Below, in pieces: positions 1 to 6,852 of a stretch of DNA of 39,225 nucleotides. The stretch's first letter is position 1, and each line of letters starts with the position of its first letter. The DNA lies in the IMG/VR virus record IMGVR_UViG_3300044492_000219, positions 1 to 39,225 of that record, one strand, 5' to 3'. The notes under the pieces were generated by a model. That model worked only from the letters and a program-made list of their open reading frames with translations. It did no database searches and had not been told where the DNA came from. Origin of the DNA: a virus. The position numbers and the translations under genes are program-made.

Positions 1-190
1 AGGCCCTAAGCGCGGGCGCGACCACCCCCCGGGCACGGGTGCGGAGCAGCCGCATCAGCGCGCACGGCTGCGCGGGGGCAAGCGCAGCGGGTGAGGCCCC
101 GCCGCGCCGGCCCGCGCGACGCTCCGCTCCGTTCCGTTCCGTGACCCCCCCCCCGTCTTTGACTTACCCCTAGACAAACTACGGGAAGCC

Positions 191-676
191 TCACGCCTCC
201 TGCACCACCCCCCCCTTCCATACCGCCTGCCGATCCCGCATCTCATACCCCAACCGGTGGAACGCCATATGATCCCCCTTGCTCGCAAACACCCACAAAT
301 TCTCCACCGCATTGTGCCGATCGTCCGTGTCCACATGGTGGACCACATACCCCGGTAACAGCGGAAACCCACACGCCTCCACCAGGGCCCGCGCCACGCG
401 CTGGCCCTGCCGCCACTGCACATACCGCGGGTTATAGATAGCCCGGTGATAACACCGAGGCGAACAATACCGCTCGTTCCGCGTCTGCCCCCCACAGTGC
501 GCACACGCCATCGGCGGCGCGGCCTCCCGCCCCCGCCGACGCGGCACCACCCGCGCGGCCTTCAACACGCGCGACACATACCCATACGTGCACCCATGCG
601 CCCCCGCGACTTCGCGCACCGTCCGCCCCAACTCGTAGTCCACCACCATCGCTAACCGGTCAATCCCCTTATTCAT
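191..676 (-). CDS. HNH endonuclease with N-terminal helix-turn-helix and zinc knuckle
   Basis: This is an HNH-family endonuclease of 161 residues. Three parts are visible: a helix-turn-helix around residues 17-41 (RTVREVAGAHGCTYGYVSRV), a four-cysteine zinc site (CAHC ... YCSPRC), and an HNH core (VVHHVDTDDRHNAVENLW followed by HMAFHR) near residues 110-140. The start is taken at the ATG at 676, which has AAGGTGG just upstream; an upstream extension to 715 is possible but has no such site. HNH proteins commonly sit beside phage terminases, either as packaging partners or as homing endonucleases. If the window is circular this gene lies between the small and large terminase genes, which favours a packaging role. 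The family call is firm; the role is inferred. Confidence 0.85.
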   Translation of the reverse strand: MNKGIDRLAMVVDYELGRTVREVAGAHGCTYGYVSRVLKAARVVPRRRGREAAPPMACAHCGGQTRNERYCSPRCYHRAIYNPRYVQWRQGQRVARALVEACGFPLLPGYVVHHVDTDDRHNAVENLWVFASKGDHMAFHRLGYEMRDRQAVWKGGVVQEA

Positions 677-972
677 CCCCCACCTTCTCGTATTCAGAAA
701 AATCCCCACCCCCACCCCGTCACGGACCCACGCACGTCAACCCGTCCGCCCAGAAGAGACCGGACTGGCACCCCCCTGGGCGAGCCATGGCCGGGGCCCA
801 GCGGGTCCCGGGGCGAGGTCGTCCGCCGGACTCGGCCTGGGATGGTGACTCGCTCTCGCTCGCTACTCACACGCGAACACACGAGTAGCCACGAGAGTAT
901 ACATGGACTCACGTCACAGATCCGATATGAGTCCTTCTGTTTAGTTGTCGCGTATCTGCGAGAGCCCTTCTA
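677..972. other. Gap between terminase small subunit and HNH gene, with an interrupted hairpin
   Basis: No convincing gene is seen in this stretch. It holds an interrupted inverted repeat at 853-897, where CTCTCG and CTACTC pair with GAGTAG and CGAGAG around a 14-base loop. A smaller hairpin at 965-982 (CCCTT/AAGGG) overlaps the end of the upstream gene. Neither is followed by a T-run on either strand, so they do not look like intrinsic terminators. The position between terminase-associated genes makes a packaging-site role possible but unproven. Confidence 0.4.
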
Positions 973-1545
973 CTACAAGGGTTCGCGGGGTATTGTGAGG
1001 GTATTGGGGCGGGTTATGGTGACCGGGTTCGAGGCGTTTTCGTTGCTATCCACTATATCTAGTGGTGCGGGGAGTCTGAGACTCTGTGAGACGCCGGCAA
1101 TACTCACGTCACCCGAGCCCACGACGACCGTAATGCCTTGGTTCTCGGGGTCAGGCGCAATGACGCCAACCGCGATGAGCGCATCGCGCATTGGACGATG
1201 CTCTCCACGCTTTACCGCAACGGTGAAGCTGCGAATCCAATCGACGGCGGCTTGGTGGGCATTGGCTTGGAGGACACCAAGGGCGGTACTTGTGGTTGGT
1301 TGGTGTTTAGCAATCACGGCGGAGACGCGCTGTTGACTGAGTCCGGTCACGCGTGCAATTTCCGACTGGGAGATTCGTTCGGTGTGTAACCGGAGGATCG
1401 TGACGGTTTCAGCGGTACTGGTCTTCGTGTGGGGCTTGCGGGTGGGGGCTCGCTTGGTGCCGTAGCGGCCTCGGTCTTGGGGTGTGGGGCTTACCGTGTC
1501 CACGTGGGCATTCTCGCACGGGTCCAGATTTATTTCACGTCCCAC
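973..1545 (-). CDS. Putative terminase small subunit (HTH protein)
   Basis: The protein has about 190 residues. A helix-turn-helix (ISQSEIARVTGLSQQRVSAV) lies in its first half. It is followed by a helical segment with KRGEHRPMRDALIAVGVI and a strand-rich region (ITVVVGSGDVSIAGV). This order of N-terminal HTH, helical oligomerisation segment and a KRG-type stretch resembles small terminase subunits, which bind the packaging site and recruit the large subunit. The GTG at 1545 is preferred because AGGGG lies 7 bases upstream; the GTG at 1551 lies too close to it. In a circular genome it would head the late operon leading to HNH and TerL. It could instead be an HTH transcription regulator. Confidence 0.55.
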   Translation of the reverse strand: MGREINLDPCENAHVDTVSPTPQDRGRYGTKRAPTRKPHTKTSTAETVTILRLHTERISQSEIARVTGLSQQRVSAVIAKHQPTTSTALGVLQANAHQAAVDWIRSFTVAVKRGEHRPMRDALIAVGVIAPDPENQGITVVVGSGDVSIAGVSQSLRLPAPLDIVDSNENASNPVTITRPNTLTIPREPL

Positions 1546-1564
1546 CTTCACACCCCTTGACTTG

Positions 1565-1583
1565 TTACATTCGTTGAATGTAA
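1565..1583. promoter_or_regulatory. Perfect inverted repeat, candidate operator between divergent transcription units
   Basis: TTACATTC and GAATGTAA form a perfect 8-base inverted repeat around a 3-base spacer. It sits in the 105-base gap between the leftward terminase-like gene and the rightward small-gene operon, where a regulator could control both directions. No convincing promoter boxes were found around it. Confidence 0.5.
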
Positions 1584-1618
1584 GATGTCTGTGTTGGATG
1601 CATGAGGCATTTGACGGT

Positions 1619-1640
1619 GGCGCCTGCAGAGACGGGCGCC
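1619..1640 (+). other. Short hairpin in the leader of the rightward small-gene operon
   Basis: GGCGCC at 1619-1624 pairs with GGCGCC at 1635-1640 across a 10-base loop. It lies 16 bases before the first gene of the operon, so in RNA it would fall in the 5' leader close to the ribosome-binding region. Its function is unknown. Confidence 0.35.
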
Positions 1641-1656
1641 GAGGGAAAAGAAAGTC

Positions 1657-2010
1657 ATGACGAAAACAGCGCGTGAAGCGGGGGTAGCGAGACTGGCGGA
1701 AGGGTTTATGGTCCCGCGCGTCTGGCAGTGTGACGTGTGGGAAATCGACGGGAATCAGGGTACGGCCTACGTGCCGGCGGATGCGGTCGGGATCGCGCGG
1801 ATAGATGGCGTGATTGACGATCGGCGGGTCGGCAAGTTTGCCGACTACTACGACGGGCAGACGATCTATTCGGCCACGTACCGCACGGGCGTGTGGTGCG
1901 CCCGGCTTTCAGCACCCGGGTATATGGACCAGACCGACGTGTCCGTGTTCGAGACCCGCGCTGAGGCTGAAGCGTATCTCGTGGAGACGTACGACACGGA
2001 GGGCAAGTAG
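1657..2010 (+). CDS. Hypothetical protein, first gene of small early operon
   Basis: The protein has 117 residues and no domain I recognise. It is acidic toward the C-terminus, with a segment TDVSVFETRAEAEAYLVETY of a kind often seen at the end of small uncharacterised phage proteins. The ATG at 1657 has AGAAAG a few bases upstream. The next gene starts 3 bases after its stop, so the two are probably cotranscribed. Codon use and composition match its neighbours. Function unknown. Confidence 0.75.
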   Translation: MTKTAREAGVARLAEGFMVPRVWQCDVWEIDGNQGTAYVPADAVGIARIDGVIDDRRVGKFADYYDGQTIYSATYRTGVWCARLSAPGYMDQTDVSVFETRAEAEAYLVETYDTEGK

Positions 2011-2012
2011 TC

Positions 2013-2228
2013 ATGACGCGAAGCACGGCAAGGCTTGCGGCCACGGTGTTTTTTGGCGGGACTGGCATTTATGCCGACTTGCCTACGGGCGCACGGTTCA
2101 AGTTTCCCACGAACGCGGCCGGAACGGTCTGCACCAAGACAAAAGACGGCTGGTACACCACGGACAACGGCGGGAAGTTCCGTACAGGTATGGGTACGGC
2201 CGTGATTACGCTTCCGGAGGGCAACTAA
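2013..2228 (+). CDS. Small hypothetical protein
   Basis: The protein has 71 residues with a beta-rich pattern (GIYADLPTGARFKFP, GWYTTDNGGKFRT), suggesting a small barrel or sheet fold. It has no signal peptide or membrane segment. It starts 3 bases after the preceding stop and ends just before the next ATG, so it belongs to the same operon. I recognise no family function. Confidence 0.7.
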   Translation: MTRSTARLAATVFFGGTGIYADLPTGARFKFPTNAAGTVCTKTKDGWYTTDNGGKFRTGMGTAVITLPEGN

Positions 2229-2230
2229 TC

Positions 2231-2545
2231 ATGCGAGGCCGACGTGTCAATTATGAGCGGGACGAGGCGACGTTTTCAGCGGACGCCTACACGGTGTCTG
2301 GTTGGGGCGAGGATATCGCGTTCGTTGTCCGTGGCTGGGAGACCGAACCGGACGAGGATACGGAGTGGAGCGGCTACGAAGTCCGGACGGGCCGGATCGT
2401 CGTGACGATGATTGGCGACGATGCCCGGCATGTCGTCGATATCGAGGACTTGACCCCACTGGACCGTGAGGACTACTGCGGCGAATGTGGCCAAGTCGGA
2501 TGTGCCCATGACGGCCTCGACCGCGACGACAGCGACAACGCGTAA
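2231..2545 (+). CDS. Hypothetical protein with C-terminal cysteine/histidine cluster
   Basis: The protein has 104 residues starting at the ATG at 2231, with GGAGG at 2216-2220 in the end of the previous gene. The middle alternates hydrophobic and polar residues as in a beta sheet (SGYEVRTGRIVVTMIGDDA). The C-terminus holds YCGECGQVGCAHDG, a compact Cys/His cluster that could bind zinc. An in-frame upstream extension overlaps other genes and is rejected. It is followed by the first structured intergenic element. Function unknown. Confidence 0.7.
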   Translation: MRGRRVNYERDEATFSADAYTVSGWGEDIAFVVRGWETEPDEDTEWSGYEVRTGRIVVTMIGDDARHVVDIEDLTPLDREDYCGECGQVGCAHDGLDRDDSDNA

Positions 2546-2650
2546 AGGATGACGGCAAGGCCCACACGGGCCTTGTAAATCCCGGGACTGGTCCGAACGC
2601 CAGTCACACATCACGCCTTATTTGGGATTGGGGCATAGACGAGGATTCAA
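2546..2650 (+). ncRNA. Structured intergenic element A (two hairpins, TCCGAACG loop)
   Basis: Hairpin 1 is CAAGGCCC (2556-2563), loop ACAC, GGGCCTTG (2568-2575). Hairpin 2 is GACTGG (2586-2591), loop TCCGAACG (2592-2599), CCAGTC (2600-2605). The element ends with GGCATAGACGAGGA before the ATG of the next gene. The same order of parts with compensatory stem changes occurs at 3661-3767. That pattern supports an RNA (or ssDNA) structure rather than simple sequence duplication. Neither hairpin is followed by a T-run, so intrinsic termination is unlikely. It may be a leader regulator or processing site between genes; no known riboswitch class is recognised. Confidence 0.6.
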
Positions 2651-2652
2651 TC

Positions 2653-3021
2653 ATGCGAGACCGACTCAGGACCGTTCGCTTCTCTCCGTACCGCAAGGGC
2701 CACGGGCCCACGTTTACCCTCCGCACGTATGACACCGGCCGGACCGGATACGGCGGGAAGTCCCTCATTGCGTATCAGCTCACCATGCGTGAACACGGGA
2801 AAACGCAAACCGTGTTCGAGGGTGCTGATTTCGGGTGCTCCCCGTTGCACGCCATCGACAGCGACCGGACGATCGTAGGCCTCATGTCGTTTCTCACGTT
2901 GCGGCCTGGGGACACCGATCGCGAGTATTTTGACGCCTACACGCCTGAACAGCTCGCCTATTGCTCGGCGCATGCTGAAGCGCTGGGCTGTGCCGTCGAT
3001 GGCCGATTCGGGGAGAACTAA
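2653..3021 (+). CDS. Hypothetical protein
   Basis: The protein has 122 residues. The segment VFEGADFGCSPLHAIDSDRT followed by GLMSFLTLRPGDTD and YFDAYTPEQLAYCSAHAEAL recalls a small uncharacterised protein that I associate with many environmental phages, where no function is assigned. It is soluble with no signal peptide. GAGGA lies about 8 bases before the ATG, inside the tail shared by elements A and B. It is followed closely by the next gene. Confidence 0.78.
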   Translation: MRDRLRTVRFSPYRKGHGPTFTLRTYDTGRTGYGGKSLIAYQLTMREHGKTQTVFEGADFGCSPLHAIDSDRTIVGLMSFLTLRPGDTDREYFDAYTPEQLAYCSAHAEALGCAVDGRFGEN

Positions 3022-3025
3022 CGCC

Positions 3026-3301
3026 ATGGAAACCATGAAACTGTCAACGTTTGTCGCGAACGCGTCAGAGCCGTACGCGTGGCCCGGCGGGTATCCCCGG
3101 TACCTCATTACGCACGACGGCGCCGCACTGTGTTTCACGTGTGTCCAATCCGAACGGCGCCTACTTCGGAACGCCTGCCGGAATCCGCAGGCGTATCACG
3201 GCTGGGTGCCGGCGGCGTTCGAGATCAATTGGGAAGACGTGGATCTCACGTGTGACCATTGCGGCAAGCACATTGAGTCTGCGTATGGAGAGACCCGCTA
3301 A
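3026..3301 (+). CDS. Hypothetical protein with paired Cys motifs
   Basis: The protein has 91 residues. It contains CFTC in the first half and CDHC near the end, consistent with a zinc-binding fold. The sequence EPYAWPGGYPRYLITHDGA is a recognisable opening of a small phage protein family without known function. GGGAG lies 11 bases before the ATG at 3026; a second in-frame ATG at 3035 is also possible. Its stop overlaps the next start as TAATG, indicating translational coupling. Confidence 0.78.
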   Translation: METMKLSTFVANASEPYAWPGGYPRYLITHDGAALCFTCVQSERRLLRNACRNPQAYHGWVPAAFEINWEDVDLTCDHCGKHIESAYGETR

Positions 3302-3660
3302 TGGCCACGACAGCAAGCCAACGGCGCGCGAAGTGTTTTCTTGACGCGTTCGTGCGGTCTGAATTTGTCGCGAATTGGACGGCCGAACGCACGAACGAAG
3401 GCTGCTACGCGCGATCTGGGACGGACGATCGCGATCGGCACGATCGGTGCTGGGAAGCCGCCGAAGACGGCGCCGACGGCATGACGCATGCCGAACATAT
3501 CAACGACTGGCGCCGAGCGCTCCCGGAGTATGTGCGCAGCATGCGACGGGGATACCGGTACGAGGCGCCAAACCGACTCATGGATGCCGTGCGGGCCGAG
3601 ATTGACGCGGTAGAGGCGTGGCACCTGGCCAACGGCTCGCTCTATCAGGAAATTGGATAA
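3301..3660 (+). CDS. Hypothetical protein
   Basis: The protein has 119 residues and is mostly helical and charged. A C-terminal segment (AEIDAVEAWHLANGSLYQEI) is of a type I have seen in small unassigned phage proteins. It is translationally coupled to the previous gene through a one-base stop/start overlap. It is followed by the second structured intergenic element. No enzymatic motif or membrane segment is seen. Confidence 0.76.
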   Translation: MATTASQRRAKCFLDAFVRSEFVANWTAERTNEGCYARSGTDDRDRHDRCWEAAEDGADGMTHAEHINDWRRALPEYVRSMRRGYRYEAPNRLMDAVRAEIDAVEAWHLANGSLYQEIG

Positions 3661-3767
3661 AGGGTGACGGGCACGGCCGCCAGGCCGTGTTAACCCCCGA
3701 GAGCCGGTCCGAACGCCGGCCAGATCCACGCCTGTAGGGGTTCCCGCGGGCATAGACGAGGACAGAG
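3661..3767 (+). ncRNA. Structured intergenic element B (two hairpins, TCCGAACG loop)
   Basis: Hairpin 1 is CACGGCC (3672-3678), loop GCCA, GGCCGTG (3683-3689). Hairpin 2 is GCCGG (3703-3707), loop TCCGAACG (3708-3715), CCGGC (3716-3720). Relative to element A the hairpin 2 stem changes A-T to G-C and T-A to C-G while the 8-base loop is identical. Hairpin 1 keeps pairing with a different sequence. The tail GGCATAGACGAGGA precedes the next start, as in element A. The pairing changes argue for selection on structure. Confidence 0.6.
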
Positions 3768-3971
3768 ATGACGACAGCACCACGGATGTATCGGATCATT
3801 CGGTTTCGACAGCACGGCCGGCCGCGCACGATGCGCCAACGGCTCACCTTGGAGGAAGCACAAGCGCATTGCCGCCGGGACGACACACACGGGCCTGGTT
3901 GGTTTGATGGGTACGACACGATGCGCGGCATTCCTGACCCGGACGACAATCGCGCGGAAGGTGGCCAGTAA
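3768..3971 (+). CDS. Small hypothetical protein
   Basis: The protein has 67 residues. The opening RMYRIIRFRQHGRPR, then LTLEEAQAHC and GPGWFDGYD, recalls a small phage protein of unknown function. The GAGGA in the shared element tail serves as its ribosome site. Its stop overlaps the next ATG (TAATG). Confidence 0.76.
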   Translation: MTTAPRMYRIIRFRQHGRPRTMRQRLTLEEAQAHCRRDDTHGPGWFDGYDTMRGIPDPDDNRAEGGQ

Positions 3972-4360
3972 TGGGCGAGCAATTGACAGACCTGATGTCA
4001 GGCGTCACGGTCACGAGCCGGTATGGCGCGAAGACGGTGCCGACTGACGACTGGCACCGAACGGCCACCGGCTACCGCGTCACGGTCCGGTATCAGCGGC
4101 GATCGTTCACGTTTGACTACTGGCACGGAAGCGCTATCACGGAGGCGCCCGAGGACCGGCCCGCGGATGTCATCGACAGCATTCTGAGTGACGCGCAAGC
4201 GGGCGAGGAGTCCTTCGAGGAGTTCTGCGGGAACTTCGGCTATGACACCGACTCGCGGACGGCTGAACGGACGTATCGTGCCTGCCAGCGGACCGCGCGT
4301 CACGTGCAACGCGTCTTTGGTGGCGACTACGAACGGTTCATTAACGCGGAACGCGGCTAG
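3971..4360 (+). CDS. Hypothetical protein
   Basis: The protein has 129 residues. It has a beta-rich N-terminal half (RSFTFDYWHGSAITEAPE) and a helical C-terminal half (ESFEEFCGNFGYDTDSRTAE, then TYRACQRTARHVQRVFG). This two-part pattern resembles an unassigned protein frequent in phage early regions. It is coupled to the previous gene by a one-base overlap and is followed by element C. No catalytic motif recognised. Confidence 0.78.
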   Translation: MGEQLTDLMSGVTVTSRYGAKTVPTDDWHRTATGYRVTVRYQRRSFTFDYWHGSAITEAPEDRPADVIDSILSDAQAGEESFEEFCGNFGYDTDSRTAERTYRACQRTARHVQRVFGGDYERFINAERG

Positions 4361-4458
4361 AAGGTCTCGGGCTTCGGTCTGCCCCTACGGGGGCAGTCCG
4401 AAGGGCGATTGACCTTCCCGAACGCCTGCACGGGACTGCGGGCACATGAGAGCACACA
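4361..4458 (+). ncRNA. Structured intergenic element C (long UACG-capped hairpin, divergent relative of A and B)
   Basis: CTTCGG (4372-4377) and CTGCCCC (4379-4385) pair with GGGGCAG (4390-4396) and CCGAAG (4398-4403) around a TACG tetraloop with one T-T mismatch. An outer helix AAGGTC (4361-4366) with GACCTT (4411-4416) closes it. CCGAACGCC follows at 4418-4426, matching the conserved loop of elements A and B, but its flanks do not form the same stem. The tail GGGCACATGAGAGCACACA before the next ATG resembles the shared tail. It is probably a diverged member of the family. Confidence 0.5.
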
Positions 4459-4779
4459 ATGACGACGTACACGCCCGAATGGGCACGGAACGACAATCCC
4501 ACCGCGACGATGAGCCATGCCGAGATGACGGCCTATTACAAAGCGCACAGCCTGGCGGGTGACGCGATGTTCGCGTGCCGGCCTGGCACGGACACGCCGG
4601 ACGCGATTATCGCGGGCTGGGGGGCCATCCTGAACGCCCTAGACGCGCGCAAGGGGAAAGCCACGCCCGCGCTGCGGGCCGAGGGCCGACGCCTGCGGAA
4701 CTTGACACGCGCCTGGCTGGCCGAACAGCCGCGGGACGCCCGGTTCGTGATGACGGACGACGAAAGCGAGGCGGCATAA
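4459..4779 (+). CDS. Hypothetical protein
   Basis: The protein has 106 residues and is helical and alanine-rich, with no recognised domain. The C-terminal part (LRAEGRRLRNLTRAWLAE) could form an amphipathic helix. Its stop overlaps the next start as TAATG, so the downstream gene is coupled. Function unknown. Confidence 0.72.
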   Translation: MTTYTPEWARNDNPTATMSHAEMTAYYKAHSLAGDAMFACRPGTDTPDAIIAGWGAILNALDARKGKATPALRAEGRRLRNLTRAWLAEQPRDARFVMTDDESEAA

Positions 4780-5033
4780 TGGCCGCTGATGCACTCGCCC
4801 GCGTCACGATCTTCCGTGGGCCGGCGTCCTGGATGATCGATATGCGCGACGATCCGAGCGGGACAGACACGCTCGCGCTATTCGGGACGACGATTTTACC
4901 GATGCCGTTTACACTTGCGGCCTCGCTCGACCGCGTGGTGCTGTCGCTTCGGCGGCAACACCCGGCGATCGTGATTCGGTTCGCCGAACCGCACGAGTTG
5001 GTCCGACGGGCCCGGATGGAAGCGCATCTATGA
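4779..5033 (+). CDS. Small hypothetical protein
   Basis: The protein has 84 residues from the ATG at 4779, which overlaps the preceding stop. The sequence DTLALFGTTILPMPFTLAA followed by HPAIVIRF suggests a compact alpha/beta protein. It ends in a four-base overlap (ATGA) with the next gene. No function recognised. Confidence 0.72.
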   Translation: MAADALARVTIFRGPASWMIDMRDDPSGTDTLALFGTTILPMPFTLAASLDRVVLSLRRQHPAIVIRFAEPHELVRRARMEAHL

Positions 5034-5272
5034 CGGTAATTCTCTATGCCGTCAACGAGGACGCGTACGTCATTGAGTGTGATGTGGACGCGCGTGGCGG
5101 CCTGGGGACACTGGTCCTCGGGCCGCGCGCCGAGGCGAGGCGCTTTCCTGACGTGCGGGCCGCCCTGACGTACTGGAAACGCCAAAGCACGGTCCAGCCG
5201 TTACGCACGGATGGCCAACCGAATCGGCCGCTCACGGCGTTCACGGTGGACGTACTGAGACTGGAGGATTGA
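5030..5272 (+). CDS. Small hypothetical protein
   Basis: The protein has 80 residues with an N-terminal beta pattern (MTVILYAVNEDAYVIECD) and no recognised domain. It overlaps the previous gene by four bases and its stop TGA overlaps the ATG of the next gene. It contains a GGAGG that serves the downstream start. Confidence 0.72.
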   Translation: MTVILYAVNEDAYVIECDVDARGGLGTLVLGPRAEARRFPDVRAALTYWKRQSTVQPLRTDGQPNRPLTAFTVDVLRLED

Positions 5273-5544
5273 TGGTCACTCACCCAAACCGAGGGAACGA
5301 CCCGTACCGGCCGGGCCGGACGCCACGGCCGGCGGAAATTCTCGCCGCACGTGCGGCGGCCAGCCTGACACAAACTGAGGCGGCCAAACTCGTACACTCA
5401 GCGCTCATCTCCTGGCAGCAATGGGAAGCCGGCACCCGGCGAATGCACCCGGCAACCTGGGAGCTGTTCTGGCGCAAGGTGGGGAAGGCGAAGCGGCCGG
5501 CGGTGGAGGAGGCCGCGCCCGTGATCGACGAGGACATCATCTGA
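5272..5544 (+). CDS. XRE-like helix-turn-helix protein
   Basis: The protein has 90 residues. A helix-turn-helix of the Cro/C1 or YdaS kind is visible (LTQTEAAKLVHSALISWQQW, then EAGTRRMHPATWELFWRKV). The TQTEAA...SWQQWEAG pattern is typical of XRE regulators. The ATG at 5272 is chosen because GGAGG lies 4 bases upstream; an upstream TTG at 5269 is less likely. It probably binds DNA and regulates the early operon, but its target is unknown. Confidence 0.75.
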   Translation: MVTHPNRGNDPYRPGRTPRPAEILAARAAASLTQTEAAKLVHSALISWQQWEAGTRRMHPATWELFWRKVGKAKRPAVEEAAPVIDEDII

Positions 5545-5575
5545 CGATCGAACGGACGGCATGACAGGAGGATCA

Positions 5576-5719
5576 ATGACAGAGCAAGAACGGGACATTA
5601 TTCGGCGACTGCGGCCCATTCCAGCGACGGCCTGGACCGTCGGGCAGTTTGTGACGACAGGTGATGCCGTCGGCGCGTATTGGAACGGGACCAAGTGGAC
5701 AGAGGGACATGCGCCTTAG
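5576..5719 (+). CDS. Small hypothetical protein (47 aa)
   Basis: This short open frame encodes 47 residues. AGGAGG lies just before its ATG at 5576, a strong ribosome site for its size. The protein has a charged helical start (TEQERDIIRRLRP) and an aromatic end (GAYWNGTKWTEGHAP). It lies in the operon with the same orientation and spacing as its neighbours. Function unknown. Confidence 0.55.
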   Translation: MTEQERDIIRRLRPIPATAWTVGQFVTTGDAVGAYWNGTKWTEGHAP

Positions 5720-5731
5720 AAGTGGGGCGAG

Positions 5732-6121
5732 ATGGACGTGAACAAACCCATGACCGTGGCGGCCTATCGCGTCCAGGATGCGTCTGGGCGGGGACCGTGG
5801 AGGCCTGGCCTCAGTCGCCAGTGGATGGACATGGCCGCTCCGGTCGGCCGCTTGTCGGAAACGCTGATGGACCTGATGACCGACGAGGATTTAGCCCTCC
5901 TGCCGCCCGGCTATCACTACGGCTTTGCGTGTCGATCCATGACAGCGCTCATGGCGTGGTTTCTGCCGCAGGAGATCGCCCGACTCCAAGCTCTCGGGTT
6001 TTATCCGGTCCGTCTCCTCGTAGACCGAGTCGTGAAGGAATCACCGACGCAGATGGTGACTGCCCGTCGCCGGCCGTTTACCGATGGGGCAACGCGCCTC
6101 AGTTGGCCGACCGTGGGTTAG
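5732..6121 (+). CDS. Hypothetical protein
   Basis: The protein has 129 residues. The sequence YRVQDASGRGPWRPGLSRQW, later LLPPGYHYGFACRSMTAL and AWFLPQEIARLQALGFYPV, recalls an uncharacterised protein found in many phage and prophage early regions. It is soluble with no signal peptide and starts 12 bases after the preceding stop. Function unknown. Confidence 0.78.
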   Translation: MDVNKPMTVAAYRVQDASGRGPWRPGLSRQWMDMAAPVGRLSETLMDLMTDEDLALLPPGYHYGFACRSMTALMAWFLPQEIARLQALGFYPVRLLVDRVVKESPTQMVTARRRPFTDGATRLSWPTVG

Positions 6122-6134
6122 ATAGGGCGATCCA

Positions 6135-6383
6135 GTGAGGATGGAGAGAAACTACAGGCAGGGGGGAGTCGAAAAGTTGACGTGTCCACTCCTAGGAAAC
6201 CAGGCCCTGCAGGCCGAACTCTTCGAGTTACAGGGGCGCGAAATCCACGCGCTCGCCGAGACGGCGAACGGGTTAGTCGAGGTGGCGAACGGGTTACAGA
6301 GCGGAATTCAATCACTCATGAAGTCTCATGAGATCGTGGGCCGGATGCTGGCGGCCACGGCCGAGCTGGCGGCGTTGTCGTAA
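6135..6383 (+). CDS. Coiled-coil hypothetical protein
   Basis: The protein has up to 82 residues from a GTG at 6135; the ATG at 6141 or a later TTG at 6177 are alternatives. The body is a heptad-rich helix (QAELFELQGREIHALAETA, then NGLVEVANGLQSGIQSL). A short near-repeat, NGLVEVANGL, is visible. It is the last gene of the rightward operon and faces the leftward zinc-ribbon gene across 3 bases. Two other small coiled-coil genes occur in the window, at 33095 and 38898. Confidence 0.6.
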   Translation: MRMERNYRQGGVEKLTCPLLGNQALQAELFELQGREIHALAETANGLVEVANGLQSGIQSLMKSHEIVGRMLAATAELAALS

Positions 6384-6386
6384 CGC

Positions 6387-6569
6387 TCAGGTGTCGTCGT
6401 CGGCGGCGGGAAGGAATCGCCGCGCGGGCGCTTCGTGCCCGCAATGCGAGCAGCGCGCATTATGCGATCGGTCTAAGTGAATCACGGTGATCGTCGGCGT
6501 GTTCTTCGCGCCGCAGCCGGGACAGACGAACCGGTGGACGAGTTCCACTTCCCACGGTTTGAGTTTCAC
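6387..6569 (-). CDS. Zinc-ribbon protein
   Basis: The protein has 60 residues with two CxxC knuckles (CPGCG and CSHCG) about 25 residues apart, the layout of a zinc ribbon. The GTG at 6569 is preferred because AAGGTGG sits just upstream; an upstream GTG at 6584 is possible. It is convergent with the early operon. It may be a nucleic-acid or protein-binding adaptor; no specific role can be assigned. Confidence 0.65.
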   Translation of the reverse strand: MKLKPWEVELVHRFVCPGCGAKNTPTITVIHLDRSHNARCSHCGHEAPARRFLPAADDDT

Positions 6570-6590
6570 GCGCCACCTTCCCACGCCGCG

Positions 6591-6689
6591 CTAGCCCGGC
6601 GGCGGCTCGAAATCGTTCAGCGTCAATCGCAGCCGCCAGTACGGATCGTCCCCGGTCGGGGCGATCCAGGTCCCCGGCCCGGGCGTCAA
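6591..6689 (-). CDS. Possible 32-residue mini-protein upstream of the zinc ribbon
   Basis: A TTG-initiated frame encodes 32 residues including TWIAPTGDDPYWRLRLTLND, which looks like real protein by composition. A longer frame on the same strand (6460-6723) overlaps it and extends into the zinc-ribbon gene; its tail looks like out-of-frame shadow. Its first part (VTKAEIDARAG) is also plausible, so a frameshift joining the two cannot be excluded. Confidence is low. Confidence 0.3.
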   Translation of the reverse strand: MTPGPGTWIAPTGDDPYWRLRLTLNDFEPPPG

Positions 6690-6852
6690 TCTCGGCTTTC
6701 GTGACCGCTAATCCGACACTCATCGCTGTCTCCGTTTCCGGTGTGCGCAGAACCCTTGGCAGGGTATCACCGACTCAGATCCTCACGCGAAAGTTGCAGA
6801 TGAAGGGGTTAACGGTTGCAGGTGCTTAAAACATTGAGAAAAAACGTCAACG

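Noticed and set aside
120-158. Short TCCGT tandem repeat and C-run as a CRISPR or functional repeat
   Set aside because: Units are only 5 bases with no spacers; it looks like simple low-complexity DNA.
842-1336. Plus-strand open frame of 164 codons
   Set aside because: Opposite to the terminase small subunit candidate and crosses the hairpin gap; composition is shadow-like.
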